Of a stretch of 64,000 nucleotides of DNA, positions 9,173 to 17,589 are shown in pieces. Below the pieces are notes generated by a model, which did not search any database, had not been told where the DNA came from, and saw nothing but the letters and a program-made list of their open reading frames with translations. Where the stretch lies: the NCBI GenBank assembly GCA_015258065.1, contig JABZIZ010000014.1:6916-70915 (forward strand), in the 5' to 3' direction. Source of the DNA: Lachnospiraceae bacterium. GTDB taxonomy: Bacteria > Bacillota > Clostridia > Lachnospirales > Lachnospiraceae. The first letter of the stretch is position 1. Each line of letters opens with the position of its first letter. Made by a program: the position numbers and the translations under genes.

Positions 9173-10549
9173 ATGAACACGGGTTCAAGGATTGATTATT
9201 CCAGATATCGAAAAATGGCAAATGACACCTATTATCGTGTCCGCGGCAGAGTGGTCAATGTGGTTGGTTTAACGATTGAATCGGCCGGGCCGGACGCGAA
9301 AATGGGTGATATTTGTATGATCTACCCGAAAAGCAAGGGCGGTTCTGTGGTAGTGGATGTGCAGGGAAGACCGGCAATGGCGGAGGTAGTAGGGTTTCAC
9401 GATGGAAGAGTGCAGCTGATGCCCTATGAAAATGTGGCAGGAATTGGCGATGGAAGCATTGTGGAAAATACCGATTCTCCCCTTCGAATCAACGTAGGAG
9501 AAGGTCTGATTGGACACACGTTGGACGGCTTGGGGCGCATCGACGGAACCCATTACGGCAAGGGCGTTCCGCTGGAAAACGGAATTTCCTATTCGGTGGA
9601 AAATATGCCCCCGGACCCACTTACCAGAGATCTCGTTTCCGATGTACTTCCTCTCGGAGTGAAGGCGGTAGATGGTCTTTTGACGGTAGGAAAGGGACAG
9701 CGAATCGGTATTTTTGCAGGTTCCGGTGTAGGAAAATCAACGCTCCTCGGAATGTTCGCCCGCAATACCAAAGCGGATATTAACGTGATCGCTCTGATCG
9801 GAGAACGAGGCAGAGAGGTACGCGAATTCATTGAACGGGACCTTGGAGAGGAGGGAATGAAACGTTCCATCGTGGTCTGTGCCACCTCCGATAAACCGGC
9901 GCTAGAGCGAACCAAGGCGGCAAAGACGGCAACTTCGATTGCAGAATATTTCAGAGATAAAGGAAAAGATGTCCTTTTAATGATGGATTCCCTGACCAGA
10001 TTCTCAATGGCGCAGAGGGAGATCGGTTTGGCTAGCGGAGAACCTCCCGTTTCCAGAGGGTATCCCCCTAGTGTTTACGCTGAAATGCCCAGGCTCTTGG
10101 AGAGGGCGGGTAGAGCCAGAACAGGGTCTATTACCGGGCTGTATACCGTACTCGTGGATGGGGATGATTTCAATGAACCGATCACAGATGCGGCACGCGG
10201 CATCTTGGACGGTCACATCGTACTTAATAGAAAATTAGCGCAAAAAAATCATTATCCTGCGATTGATGTACTGGCAAGCATATCCCGGTGCATGAGTACC
10301 ATTGTGACACCGGAGCAGAGAAGGGCTGCCGGTCAACTGAAGAATGTCCTGGCGACTTATCAGGATGCCGAAGATTTGATCAATATCGGAGCCTACCGCG
10401 CAGGAGCCAATCCTCATATCGATTATGCGATCTCGAAGTATGAGCAGGTCAATACCTTCCTCAAACAAGAGACAGATGAAAAAGTGGAATTCGAGAACAT
10501 TGTAGAAGAATTGGAGGGAATTTTTAATCCGGATACGACTCTAGAATGA
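9173..10549 (+). CDS. fliI: Flagellum-specific ATP synthase FliI
   Basis: FliI is the F1-beta-like ATPase that unfolds and feeds export substrates to the flagellar type III gate. The 458-residue protein has the Walker A GSGVGKST at residues 183-190, Walker B LLMMDSLTR with D272, and the family-typical ERGREVREF and GEPPVSRGYPPSV segments. It starts 2 bp after the fliH stop with only a weak ribosome site, so translation is probably coupled to fliH. Length and motifs are complete. Confidence 0.97.
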   Translation: MNTGSRIDYSRYRKMANDTYYRVRGRVVNVVGLTIESAGPDAKMGDICMIYPKSKGGSVVVDVQGRPAMAEVVGFHDGRVQLMPYENVAGIGDGSIVENTDSPLRINVGEGLIGHTLDGLGRIDGTHYGKGVPLENGISYSVENMPPDPLTRDLVSDVLPLGVKAVDGLLTVGKGQRIGIFAGSGVGKSTLLGMFARNTKADINVIALIGERGREVREFIERDLGEEGMKRSIVVCATSDKPALERTKAAKTATSIAEYFRDKGKDVLLMMDSLTRFSMAQREIGLASGEPPVSRGYPPSVYAEMPRLLERAGRARTGSITGLYTVLVDGDDFNEPITDAARGILDGHIVLNRKLAQKNHYPAIDVLASISRCMSTIVTPEQRRAAGQLKNVLATYQDAEDLINIGAYRAGANPHIDYAISKYEQVNTFLKQETDEKVEFENIVEELEGIFNPDTTLE

Positions 10550-10579
10550 CTGACCCCATGATGGCCGGAATAAAGGGTG

Positions 10580-11038
10580 ATGGGACGCTTTGTTTACAGA
10601 TTACAAAGTATTCTGAATCTGAAGGGCAAGGAGGAGTCGCTTGCCAAGATGGAGTTTGCTTCCTGCCAGCAAGTTTTGCAAAGAGAGCTTACTCTCTTAT
10701 GCGGCATGGAAGAACAGAAGACGGGATATCTGGAAGAAGGCAGAAGAATGCGGGAAAAGAGCGGATCGGTTATGGATATTCTTCATAATGATGCCGATGT
10801 TTCCTGTATGAACGGAAGGATTGAAGAGCAGACGGTGGCAGTAAAGCGGGCGGAGGAAGCAGTAGAAGAGGCCAGGAAGAAGCTGACGCTGAAAATGCAG
10901 GAGAGAAAAATGCAGGAAAAGCTCAGAGAAAGAGCTTTTGAAGCATTTCTGATAGAAGAAAAGCACAAGGAAGCGATCGAGTCAGATGAGAGATCCAGTT
11001 TTACTTATGGACGTCGGATCGTTTCCAGGAAAACATGA
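10580..11038 (+). CDS. fliJ: Flagellar export protein FliJ
   Basis: FliJ is a small coiled-coil protein that inserts in the FliI hexamer and couples export to proton flow. The protein begins MGRFVYRLQSILNLK, the usual opening of the family, and is almost entirely predicted helix rich in E, K, Q and R. An adjacent GTG at 10577 is an alternative start; the ATG at 10580 is chosen because family members begin at this methionine. The gene lies 30 bp after fliI, as in other Firmicutes. Sequence conservation in FliJ is low, so position in the operon carries part of the weight. Confidence 0.9.
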   Translation: MGRFVYRLQSILNLKGKEESLAKMEFASCQQVLQRELTLLCGMEEQKTGYLEEGRRMREKSGSVMDILHNDADVSCMNGRIEEQTVAVKRAEEAVEEARKKLTLKMQERKMQEKLRERAFEAFLIEEKHKEAIESDERSSFTYGRRIVSRKT

Positions 11039-11059
11039 GAAAATTCAGGAGTTAACAGA

Positions 11060-12013
11060 ATGGCGGATTCGGAGAAGAATCAACAGGTACAGGTTCCTCC
11101 TGCCATGCAGGTCTACGAGGATCCCAAAGAAGTAAGAAAACAGATCAGAGCGGAGAAAAAACAGCTAAGGAAAGAACAAAAGCAGCGCGCGAAGGAAATG
11201 AAGGAGCGCGAACGCGATTTGGCCGATCGGGAATCGGATTTGGACGTGAGCGGGGGAGGAGTTGCCTCCTTTTTGCTGACCATTCTGATTATCGCCATGT
11301 GGCTGGTGATTATGGGGTTGTTAATCAGACTGGATGTGGGTGGTTTCGGCTCGACCGTCCTGGCACCCATCTTAAAAGATGTCCCTTATCTGAATATGAT
11401 TTTGCCGGAGTCTGCGCAGGTAGCCTCACAAAAAGAAGCCGGTAAAAAAGGCAGTAAGGGCAACCAGAGCGCTTATATTCAAAGCCTGGAAGAGCAGCTG
11501 AAAGAGGCCCAGCAGCAGAATAAGCAGGATCAGGATAAACTGTCTAAGCTGCAGGGAGAAGTTGACAGGCTGAAAGTTTTTGAGGATAATCAAACGCAGT
11601 TCGAGCAGGATCGCAATCAGTTCTATCAAGATATTATTTATAATAATAATGCACCGGATCCGTCTGCTTATGAAAAGTATTATAAGATGATCGCTCCCGA
11701 TGCCGCCGCCAAGATTTATGAAGAGGTGACAAAAAAGGAGGCGGAAGATGCGGACGTGTTGAGTTATGCAAAGGTTTATTCCGGAATGAAGCCAAAGGCG
11801 GCTGCGGCGATCTTTGACGAAATGGTACAGCGCGGGACGGAATACGATGTACAGTTGGTGGCCAGAATTTTGTTAAAGATGTCTTCGGAGGATCGTGGCA
11901 ACATTCTTGCTAAAATGAGTGCCTCCAATGCGGCTGTGATTACCGATATTATGGAGCCGAACGAACTGGGATATCCGGATACTGCTTTGGATGGTTCTGC
12001 CGGCGGAAATTAA
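11060..12013 (+). CDS. MotE/YlxF-like flagellar protein with MgtE-N-type domain
   Basis: The 317-residue protein has a strongly basic, coiled-coil N terminus (residues 25-65), one membrane helix (about 75-95), and a second coiled coil (about 135-190). Its C-terminal domain resembles the MgtE N-terminal helical repeat (YYKMIAPDAAAKIYEEV, then MKPKAAAAIFDEM). This is the layout of MotE in proteobacteria and YlxF in Bacillus, proteins encoded after fliJ and linked to stator or motor function. It is the last flagellar gene here; fliK and flgD do not follow. The coupling to motility is from context and family knowledge, and the exact role is not settled by sequence. Confidence 0.75.
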   Translation: MADSEKNQQVQVPPAMQVYEDPKEVRKQIRAEKKQLRKEQKQRAKEMKERERDLADRESDLDVSGGGVASFLLTILIIAMWLVIMGLLIRLDVGGFGSTVLAPILKDVPYLNMILPESAQVASQKEAGKKGSKGNQSAYIQSLEEQLKEAQQQNKQDQDKLSKLQGEVDRLKVFEDNQTQFEQDRNQFYQDIIYNNNAPDPSAYEKYYKMIAPDAAAKIYEEVTKKEAEDADVLSYAKVYSGMKPKAAAAIFDEMVQRGTEYDVQLVARILLKMSSEDRGNILAKMSASNAAVITDIMEPNELGYPDTALDGSAGGN

Positions 12014-12042
12014 AAGCAATGCTGACATAGAGGAGGGAAATG

Positions 12043-13068
12043 ATGTCTATTTTAGTTACAGGAGGCGCCGGTTTTATCGGAAGCCACACCTGCATTGAAC
12101 TGATGAATGCAGGTTATGATGTGGTCATCGCAGATAATTTATATAATTCAAAAGCACTTGTCATCGATCGTATGGAGCAAATCACAGGAAAACGTCCTGC
12201 TTTTTACGAAATAGATATCCTGGACGAGGATGCGCTTGAAGCTCTTTTTGCAAAAGAAGAGATTGATGCGGTGATTCATTTTGCCGGCTATAAGGCGGTG
12301 GGAGAGTCTGTTCAAAAACCGTTAGAATATTATCAGAATAACCTGGGGACAACGCTTGCCCTTTGTGAGGTGATGCGAAGGCACGGCTGTTTTCAGCTGG
12401 TCTTTTCTTCGTCCGCTACGGTTTATGGAGATCCGGCGCAGATTCCGATTACAGAGGAGTGCCCGTTAGGGGTCACCACCAATCCCTATGGTGCGACAAA
12501 GTCGATGCAGGAGAGGATCCTGACAGATCTTCATACGGGTGATCCCAGGTGGAAGGTGATGCTCCTTCGCTATTTCAATCCGATCGGTGCGCATGAGAGC
12601 GGACGGATCGGAGAAGATCCCAAGGGCATTCCTAATAATCTTCTCCCTTATGTGGCGCAGGTTGCCTGTGGCAAATTGGAAAAGGTGCATGTGTTCGGAA
12701 ATGATTATCCGACGCCGGATGGGACCGGTGTGAGAGATTACATTCACGTCGTGGATCTGGCAAAGGGGCATGTAGCCGCGATTCGAGGATTTGAAACCCT
12801 ACAGGGAGTCAATGTTTTCAATCTTGGAACGGGCGTAGGCTATAGCGTACTGGACATCATCCACGCTTTTGAGAAAGCTTGCGGAAAAGAGCTGCCCTAT
12901 GTGATTGATCCGAGAAGGCCGGGGGATGTTGCCGTTTGCTATTCGGATCCGACAAAAGCCAGAAACGTTTTGAACTGGAAGGCGGAGAAGAATTTAGACG
13001 ATATGTGTAGAGACGGATGGAGGTGGCAGTCTTCCAATCCGAACGGGTACGAAGAAGGAGAAAAATGA
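12043..13068 (+). CDS. galE: UDP-glucose 4-epimerase
   Basis: GalE interconverts UDP-glucose and UDP-galactose using tightly bound NAD, supplying galactose for polysaccharides. The Rossmann motif GGAGFIG lies at residues 7-13, and the catalytic YxxxK (NPYGATK) near 149-153. The C-terminal DIIHAFEKACGKELPY and the RPGDVAVCYSDP segment are typical of bacterial GalE. Two adjacent ATGs exist at 12040 and 12043; the second has the better spacing from AGGAGGG at 12031-12037. The gene follows the flagellar operon by about 30 bp and may be read from the same transcript. No other Leloir genes are nearby. Confidence 0.96.
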   Translation: MSILVTGGAGFIGSHTCIELMNAGYDVVIADNLYNSKALVIDRMEQITGKRPAFYEIDILDEDALEALFAKEEIDAVIHFAGYKAVGESVQKPLEYYQNNLGTTLALCEVMRRHGCFQLVFSSSATVYGDPAQIPITEECPLGVTTNPYGATKSMQERILTDLHTGDPRWKVMLLRYFNPIGAHESGRIGEDPKGIPNNLLPYVAQVACGKLEKVHVFGNDYPTPDGTGVRDYIHVVDLAKGHVAAIRGFETLQGVNVFNLGTGVGYSVLDIIHAFEKACGKELPYVIDPRRPGDVAVCYSDPTKARNVLNWKAEKNLDDMCRDGWRWQSSNPNGYEEGEK

Positions 13069-13160
13069 ATCGGATCAAATGGATGCAGTCGCTGATTGTT
13101 CTTACTGCGATGGTCGCAGGAGGCTTTCTGGCCAGACTGATTTTATCAATGCTGAAGTGA
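13065..13160 (+). CDS. Small membrane peptide, 31 residues
   Basis: A short reading frame overlaps the galE stop codon as ATGA and is preceded by AAGGAG at about 13055-13060, an ideal ribosome binding site. The product has basic residues at the start (MNRIKWMQ) and then one hydrophobic helix of about 20 residues with small residues AGG in the middle, ending LILSMLK. This is the pattern of a single-pass small membrane protein. A rho-independent terminator begins 9 bases after its stop, so it would be the last gene of the galE transcript. No family is recognised; comparison of galE 3' ends in relatives would decide whether it is conserved. Confidence 0.5.
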   Translation: MNRIKWMQSLIVLTAMVAGGFLARLILSMLK

Positions 13161-13168
13161 GGGTGTCG

Positions 13169-13220
13169 AAGTCCTTTTTCATGGAGAGCAGTCCGTCTGT
13201 GAAAAGGGACTTTCTTTTTA
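13169..13220 (+). terminator. Rho-independent terminator after galE
   Basis: A 13-bp stem (left arm 13169-13181, right arm 13200-13212, one G-T pair) with an 18-base loop is followed by TTTCTTTTTA. It ends the flagellar/galE transcript before the phosphatase gene. Confidence 0.8.
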
Positions 13221-13269
13221 TGGACTTTTAGATCATGACAGGGCAAAAAAAGGAAACGGGTGGACGAAG

Positions 13270-13893
13270 ATGATTTGGAATTTGATCAGGCATGGACAGA
13301 CAGATTGGAATTTGCAGCGCAGATTCCAGGGACAGACCGACATTCCCTTAAACGATACAGGCAGAAATCAGGCACTGGAAGCGGCTGCGAAATGTAAAAA
13401 GGAAGGACTTCACTTCTGTAGAGTGTATTCCAGCCCGTTAGAGAGGGCGGTGGAAACAGCGGAGATTGTCAGCGGAATCAAGAGAGAAGATCCTCGGTTC
13501 TTTATCGACCAGAGACTAATTGAAATGGACTTTGGCCCCTTGGACGGAACTGCCTTTGATCATGAACACAATGAAAAAATCGGCTGCCTCTTCACCCATC
13601 CTTCTCAGTTTCAATTTCCTGAGGGAATGGAAACGTATGAAGAACTGCGGACTCGTACGGCGGATTTTATTTCTTTTCTCCTGGAAAAAGAAGGAGCGTC
13701 CGGAGATGAGAACATCCTGATTCAGTCACATGGAGCCTGTCTGCGGGGGCTTCTTGCTCGCCTGAGCCAGCTGGAAACAGATGACTTCTGGAGAATGACG
13801 ATTGACAATTGCGAATTGTTCCGTTACCGCGTCGAAGAGGGAAGGATTACAAAACTGGATCGTCCGCTGCAATTGAACCGGATCCCCCGTTGA
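13270..13893 (+). CDS. Histidine phosphatase family protein (phosphoglycerate mutase-like)
   Basis: A 207-residue member of the RHG branch of the histidine phosphatase superfamily. The catalytic LIRHGQTDWN is at residues 5-14, with a second active-site arginine in SSPLERAVETA (about 58-68), the acid/base glutamate in IEMDFGPLDG, and the second histidine in IQSHGACLRG. This class includes GpmB, CobC and small-molecule phosphatases, and the substrate cannot be assigned from sequence. It has its own ribosome site (ACGAAG region) and lies alone between a + strand terminator and the convergent mgtE, suggesting a monocistronic gene. Confidence 0.88.
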   Translation: MIWNLIRHGQTDWNLQRRFQGQTDIPLNDTGRNQALEAAAKCKKEGLHFCRVYSSPLERAVETAEIVSGIKREDPRFFIDQRLIEMDFGPLDGTAFDHEHNEKIGCLFTHPSQFQFPEGMETYEELRTRTADFISFLLEKEGASGDENILIQSHGACLRGLLARLSQLETDDFWRMTIDNCELFRYRVEEGRITKLDRPLQLNRIPR

Positions 13894-14008
13894 TTTTATA
13901 GACTTCCCCAAAAGGTCCATAAAATAATCTCAAAGAAACTTCCTTCGCAAACCTTTTATCATAATCATTCTCAAACAAAGATGATCCAAAAAGCCCTGAA
14001 AAAAGCCA

Positions 14009-14052
14009 TAAAAAGAGAGGAGACCAGCGCCGAATGGGGAGTTCAGCGCTGG
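14009..14052 (-). terminator. Putative terminator of mgtE (minus strand)
   Basis: The arms CCAGCGC at 14024-14030 and GCGCTGG at 14046-14052 form a hairpin, with an inner GAA/TTC pairing. On the minus strand the right-hand arm is followed by a pyrimidine-rich run ending in TTTTT (14009-14023). It lies about 205 bases past the mgtE stop. The stretch 13894-14206 holds no gene that I can support. Confidence 0.55.
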
Positions 14053-14206
14053 CCGTATGAAAAAAGTTTTGTTGGGGGAGTGAGATTTTTTTGATCTCAC
14101 CTTTATAATCGGCACAAAATCCGCAATACTTTAGGGAAGAATCAAAGTTTTTCATAAAAGATGCAGGGAGCAATCGCAAGCCACTCCTTAAGTGGAAAAC
14201 CGCTCT

Positions 14207-14280
14207 AACCTGCCGGATGAGTCAAACATCGCCAACCTGTCGGATGAGCCGAACGCTTCTAACTTGCCAGATGAATTATG
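14207..14280. repeat. Imperfect 27-bp tandem repeat at the mgtE 3' end
   Basis: Units at 14207-14233, 14234-14260 and a partial one at 14261-14280 all start AACYTGYCRGATGA. The third unit contains the final codons of mgtE on the minus strand, so the repeat looks like duplication of that 3' end. Read on the plus strand it encodes a 9-residue motif (NLPDESNIA, NLSDEPNAS, NLPDEL), but no ribosome site precedes it. Confidence 0.7.
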
Positions 14281-15617
14281 TGGGTTGCAATCGTGAAATA
14301 GACCAGAAGGGAAAGTGCATCCACGATGGTGGTAATCATGGGGGAGGCCATGACGGCGGGGTCGAAGCCGATTTTATCTGCCAGAAGAGGCAGACAGCAG
14401 CCCACCAGTTTGGCAAAAACAACGACAAGCACGAGGGTGAGGCAGACGGCAAGCGCAATCGTCATATTGATGCGATCGAAGAGCATCAGTTTGATAAAGT
14501 TGGCGGACGCGAGTGTGATGCCACAGAAGGCCGCCACTCGCATTTCCTTCCAGATGGTTTTGAAAATATCGGAGAAGACGATTTCGTTAAGGGAAAGACC
14601 ACGAATGACAGAGACACTGGATTGAGAACCTGCATTTCCGCCGGTGTCCATCAGCATCGGTATATAGGCGGTCAGAACGACATTGGCTGCCAGTGCCGCC
14701 TCGAATTTGGTGATAATGGCGCCGGTAAAGGTGGCGCTGATCATTAACAGAAGGAGCCAAGGCATTCTCTTTTTGTAGGTTTCGAACACACCCTCCTTAA
14801 AATAAGGCTTGTCGGTCGGCAGGATGGCAGCCATTTTTTCGATATCCTCGGTCGCTTCTTCTTCCATAATATCAACGACATCGTCAATGGTAATAATGCC
14901 GACCATGCGGTTTTCATTATCCACCACGGGCATGGCGATAAAGTCATACTTTTGGAACATTCTTGCCGCCTCTTCCTGGTCGGTCAAGGTATTGATGCTG
15001 ATGATGTTTTCATTCATAAAGTCGCCGATAATATCTTCCGGTTTCCGCAGCAGTAGATAGCGTAAGGCAACGGTACCCACCAGGATTCGGTTGGCACTCA
15101 GGACATAACAGATATTGGTTGTCTCCGAATCCACGCCGATCTTACGAATGCGTTCGATGGCGTCAGATACGGTCATATTTTCCTTTAAATCGACATACTC
15201 GACCGTCATGATCGAACCGGCCGAATCTTCCGGGTAACGCAGCAGATAGTTGATATCCGCCCTGGTGTCAGGTTTGGCATGGGAGAGGATTTTACGAACC
15301 ACATTGGCAGGCATTTCTTCCAGTAGATCCGTGGCATCGTCTGCCATCAGGTTATCAATGATATTGGACGCTTCTTTATCCGAAAGCGAGGTAATGATAT
15401 ACTGCTGATCATCCATCTGGAGATCGGCAAAAACATCCGCTGCCATATCTTTTGGCAGAATGCGGAACATTTTCAGGGAGTCCTCATTCTCCATTTCGTC
15501 CATAATGGCGGCGAGATCAGCGGTATTCATGTCGGACATGGTGCTTCGCAGCTTGCTGTATTGTTTGGCTTCCAGGAGTTCCATCAGCAGATCTGGAGTT
15601 GCTTTCATTTCTTCCAT
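14259..15617 (-). CDS. mgtE: Magnesium transporter MgtE
   Basis: MgtE is a dimeric Mg2+ channel gated by cytosolic Mg2+. The 452-residue protein has the N-terminal helical domain (about 1-125; LPKDMAADVFADL, DLLEEMPANVVRKIL) and two CBS domains (about 135-255; ending VVDNENRMVGIITIDDVVDIMEEE). The five-helix membrane domain follows (about 285-450) and includes the conserved PMLMDTGGNAGSQSS, the ion-pore segment. The start at 15617 has GGAAAGGAAA upstream. It is transcribed toward the phosphatase gene, with a hairpin past its end. A second Mg2+ uptake gene, mgtA, lies at 50.9 kb. Confidence 0.96.
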   Translation of the reverse strand: MEEMKATPDLLMELLEAKQYSKLRSTMSDMNTADLAAIMDEMENEDSLKMFRILPKDMAADVFADLQMDDQQYIITSLSDKEASNIIDNLMADDATDLLEEMPANVVRKILSHAKPDTRADINYLLRYPEDSAGSIMTVEYVDLKENMTVSDAIERIRKIGVDSETTNICYVLSANRILVGTVALRYLLLRKPEDIIGDFMNENIISINTLTDQEEAARMFQKYDFIAMPVVDNENRMVGIITIDDVVDIMEEEATEDIEKMAAILPTDKPYFKEGVFETYKKRMPWLLLLMISATFTGAIITKFEAALAANVVLTAYIPMLMDTGGNAGSQSSVSVIRGLSLNEIVFSDIFKTIWKEMRVAAFCGITLASANFIKLMLFDRINMTIALAVCLTLVLVVVFAKLVGCCLPLLADKIGFDPAVMASPMITTIVDALSLLVYFTIATHIIHLAS

Positions 15618-15841
15618 TTTGTCTGTTTCCTTTCCGGGTAGCTTTTATCGAAATGCTTATATCATATCATATCATTGCTCTGTCCCGCTATGCGTCCGTG
15701 TGGGGCAGAAGATTGACAATTTCCCTTGTTTATAGTACTTTTAATAACGGAATTGGCGAAAGCGTATTCGGCTACTTCTTATGCAATATTTCCCCATTCA
15801 TAGAAAATTATAAATCGAAAATCATATATAGAATCTTATAT

Positions 15842-15951
15842 ATAGAAATAGAACATTATATAGATAGATCATCATAGATAGAACATCATAGATAGATCAT
15901 CAAAGATAGAACATCATATATAAGATCATCATAGATAGAACATCATATATG
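15842..15951. repeat. AT-rich direct repeats in the rho leader
   Basis: The 380-bp gap between mgtE and rho (15618-15997) holds about six imperfect copies of a 14-18 base unit of the type AGATAGAACATCAT, with variants AGATAGATCATCAA and AAGATCATCAT. The repeats end about 45 bases before the rho start codon and would lie in its untranslated leader. No stable GC hairpin or coding frame was seen in the gap. Confidence 0.75.
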
Positions 15952-15997
15952 GGAAATCATATACGGATATCTGCCATAGGTCACAGGAGAGTTTTAT

Positions 15998-17572
15998 ATG
16001 GAAAACATGAGAGAGAAGCTGGAATCTCTAAATCTTGTCACGCTGAAAGATTTGGCAAAACATCGCGGGATCAAGGGATCCTCTGTGATGAAGAAAGCGG
16101 ATTTGATTGAGAGATTACTGGTTTCGGAACGTGAGCAGGCAACGCTTGCTACGGATTTCCGTAGGGAAGAGGTGCCGATCAAAAGAGAGGTGCCGGAGAA
16201 AAGGCCTTCTCGATTCCGAAAAGAGAGGAGGCCGGTAAAAAGAGAAGAGGCGAAGGACGAGAGGACGGAAGTAAGAAGCGAGGGACCGGAAGCCAGAAGC
16301 GAGAGGGCGGAAGTAAGAAGCGAGAGATCGGAAGCAAGAAGCGAGAGACAAGAGGTCAAAAGCGAAAGAGTAGAATATAAGGGAGAGAGAAGCAGGATTT
16401 CCAACGCCACTCAGGGAGAAGAGAGCGTAGAGGTTCCTTCCGGGGAAGCTCCGATCTCAGAGGCTTCCGGGATCCTGGAGGTCATGCAGGACGGTTTTGG
16501 ATTTATCCGCTGTGAAAACTATCTTCCTGGAGAGAATGATGTCTATGTGGCTCCGAATATTATTCGGAGATTCAATCTGAAAACAGGAGACATTCTAAGA
16601 GGCGTTACCAAGGGAAAATCTCAGAATGAGAAGTTCGCCGCACTCACGCACCTGGAGGGAGTCAACGGATACAGTCCAGAGGTTGCGGCATCACGCGGTA
16701 ATTTTGAGAACATGACCCCCATCTTTCCGAATAAAAAGCTTACGCTGGAAAGTCCGGGTGCCTCGATTGCCATGCGGATCATGGATCTGATCTGTCCGAT
16801 TGGGAAGGGACAGAGAGGGATGATTGTATCTCCGCCAAAGGCCGGTAAGACGACGCTCCTCAAGGAGGTGGCACAATCCATTCGCAGGAACTATCCGGAC
16901 ATTCATCTGATCGTTCTTTTGATTGACGAGCGCCCGGAAGAGGTCACCGATATCAAGGAGTTTATCGAAGGTCCGAATGCAGAAGTGATCTATTCCACCT
17001 TCGATGAGTTGCCGGAGCATCATAAACGGGTTTCCGAGATGGTGATTGAGAGAGCAAGAAGGCTGGTAGAACACAAGCAGGATGTCATGATCTTGTTAGA
17101 TTCTATTACCAGACTGGCGAGGGCTTATAATCAGGTCATTCCTCCGTCCGGGAGAACGCTCTCCGGAGGGTTGGATCCGGCAGCGTTACACATGCCGAAG
17201 CGTTTTTTTGGTGCAGCCAGAAATATGAGGGAGGGAGGCAGCCTTACGATTCTTGCGACTGCACTGATTGAAACGGGGTCCAAGATGGACGACGTTGTCT
17301 ATGAGGAGTTTAAAGGAACCGGTAACATGGAGTTGATTCTGGATCGAAAGTTACAAGAAAAGAGGATTTTTCCTGCGATTAACATTCAAAAATCCAGTAC
17401 CAGGCGGGAAGATTTGCTTCTTTCCAGGGAAGAGTTGGATGTGGTCAATCGGATGCGTCGATCCTTCAACAGCATGAAGGCAGACGAGATGGTGGATCAG
17501 GTCATCAATCTTTTCTCAAGAACCAGAACCAATGCCGACTTTGTGAGATTGTTTGAAAAACAGATGCTTTAA
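15998..17572 (+). CDS. rho: Transcription termination factor Rho with repeat-rich N-terminal insertion
   Basis: Rho is the hexameric RNA-dependent ATPase that terminates untranslated transcripts. The 524-residue protein is longer than E. coli Rho (419). It has the Rho N-terminal helical domain (about 8-42, LNLVTLKDLAKHRGIKG) and a highly charged low-complexity insertion (about 45-150) with six heptads of the form E[VA]RSER[SAQ]. The cold-shock-like RNA-binding fold follows (about 155-225, EVMQDGFGFIRCENYLPGENDVYV), then the ATPase with Walker A PPKAGKTT (279-286), Walker B and the Q-loop (RRFFGAARNMREGGSLTILAT-like segment). Such insertions occur in Rho of Actinobacteria and many Clostridia and are linked to extra RNA binding or condensate formation. 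That role here is inference. Confidence 0.97.
   Translation: MENMREKLESLNLVTLKDLAKHRGIKGSSVMKKADLIERLLVSEREQATLATDFRREEVPIKREVPEKRPSRFRKERRPVKREEAKDERTEVRSEGPEARSERAEVRSERSEARSERQEVKSERVEYKGERSRISNATQGEESVEVPSGEAPISEASGILEVMQDGFGFIRCENYLPGENDVYVAPNIIRRFNLKTGDILRGVTKGKSQNEKFAALTHLEGVNGYSPEVAASRGNFENMTPIFPNKKLTLESPGASIAMRIMDLICPIGKGQRGMIVSPPKAGKTTLLKEVAQSIRRNYPDIHLIVLLIDERPEEVTDIKEFIEGPNAEVIYSTFDELPEHHKRVSEMVIERARRLVEHKQDVMILLDSITRLARAYNQVIPPSGRTLSGGLDPAALHMPKRFFGAARNMREGGSLTILATALIETGSKMDDVVYEEFKGTGNMELILDRKLQEKRIFPAINIQKSSTRREDLLLSREELDVVNRMRRSFNSMKADEMVDQVINLFSRTRTNADFVRLFEKQML
16247..16372 (+). repeat. Six 21-bp in-frame repeats inside rho
   Basis: Consecutive 21-base units start at 16247, 16268, 16289, 16310, 16331 and 16352. 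They encode EAKDERT, EVRSEGP, EARSERA, EVRSERS, EARSERQ and EVKSERV. The DNA similarity between the inner units is high, indicating recent tandem amplification. Copy-number change would lengthen or shorten the protein without a frameshift. Confidence 0.9.
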
Positions 17573-17589
17573 CAAAGAGAGGTAATCCG

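Noticed and set aside
14217..14747. Plus-strand frame rich in Gly/His/Asp opposite mgtE
   Set aside because: It is antisense to the conserved MgtE membrane domain and has no start signals.
15842..15951. Repeats before rho as a CRISPR array
   Set aside because: The units are about 14-18 bases, adjoin each other without unique spacers, and no cas genes are near.
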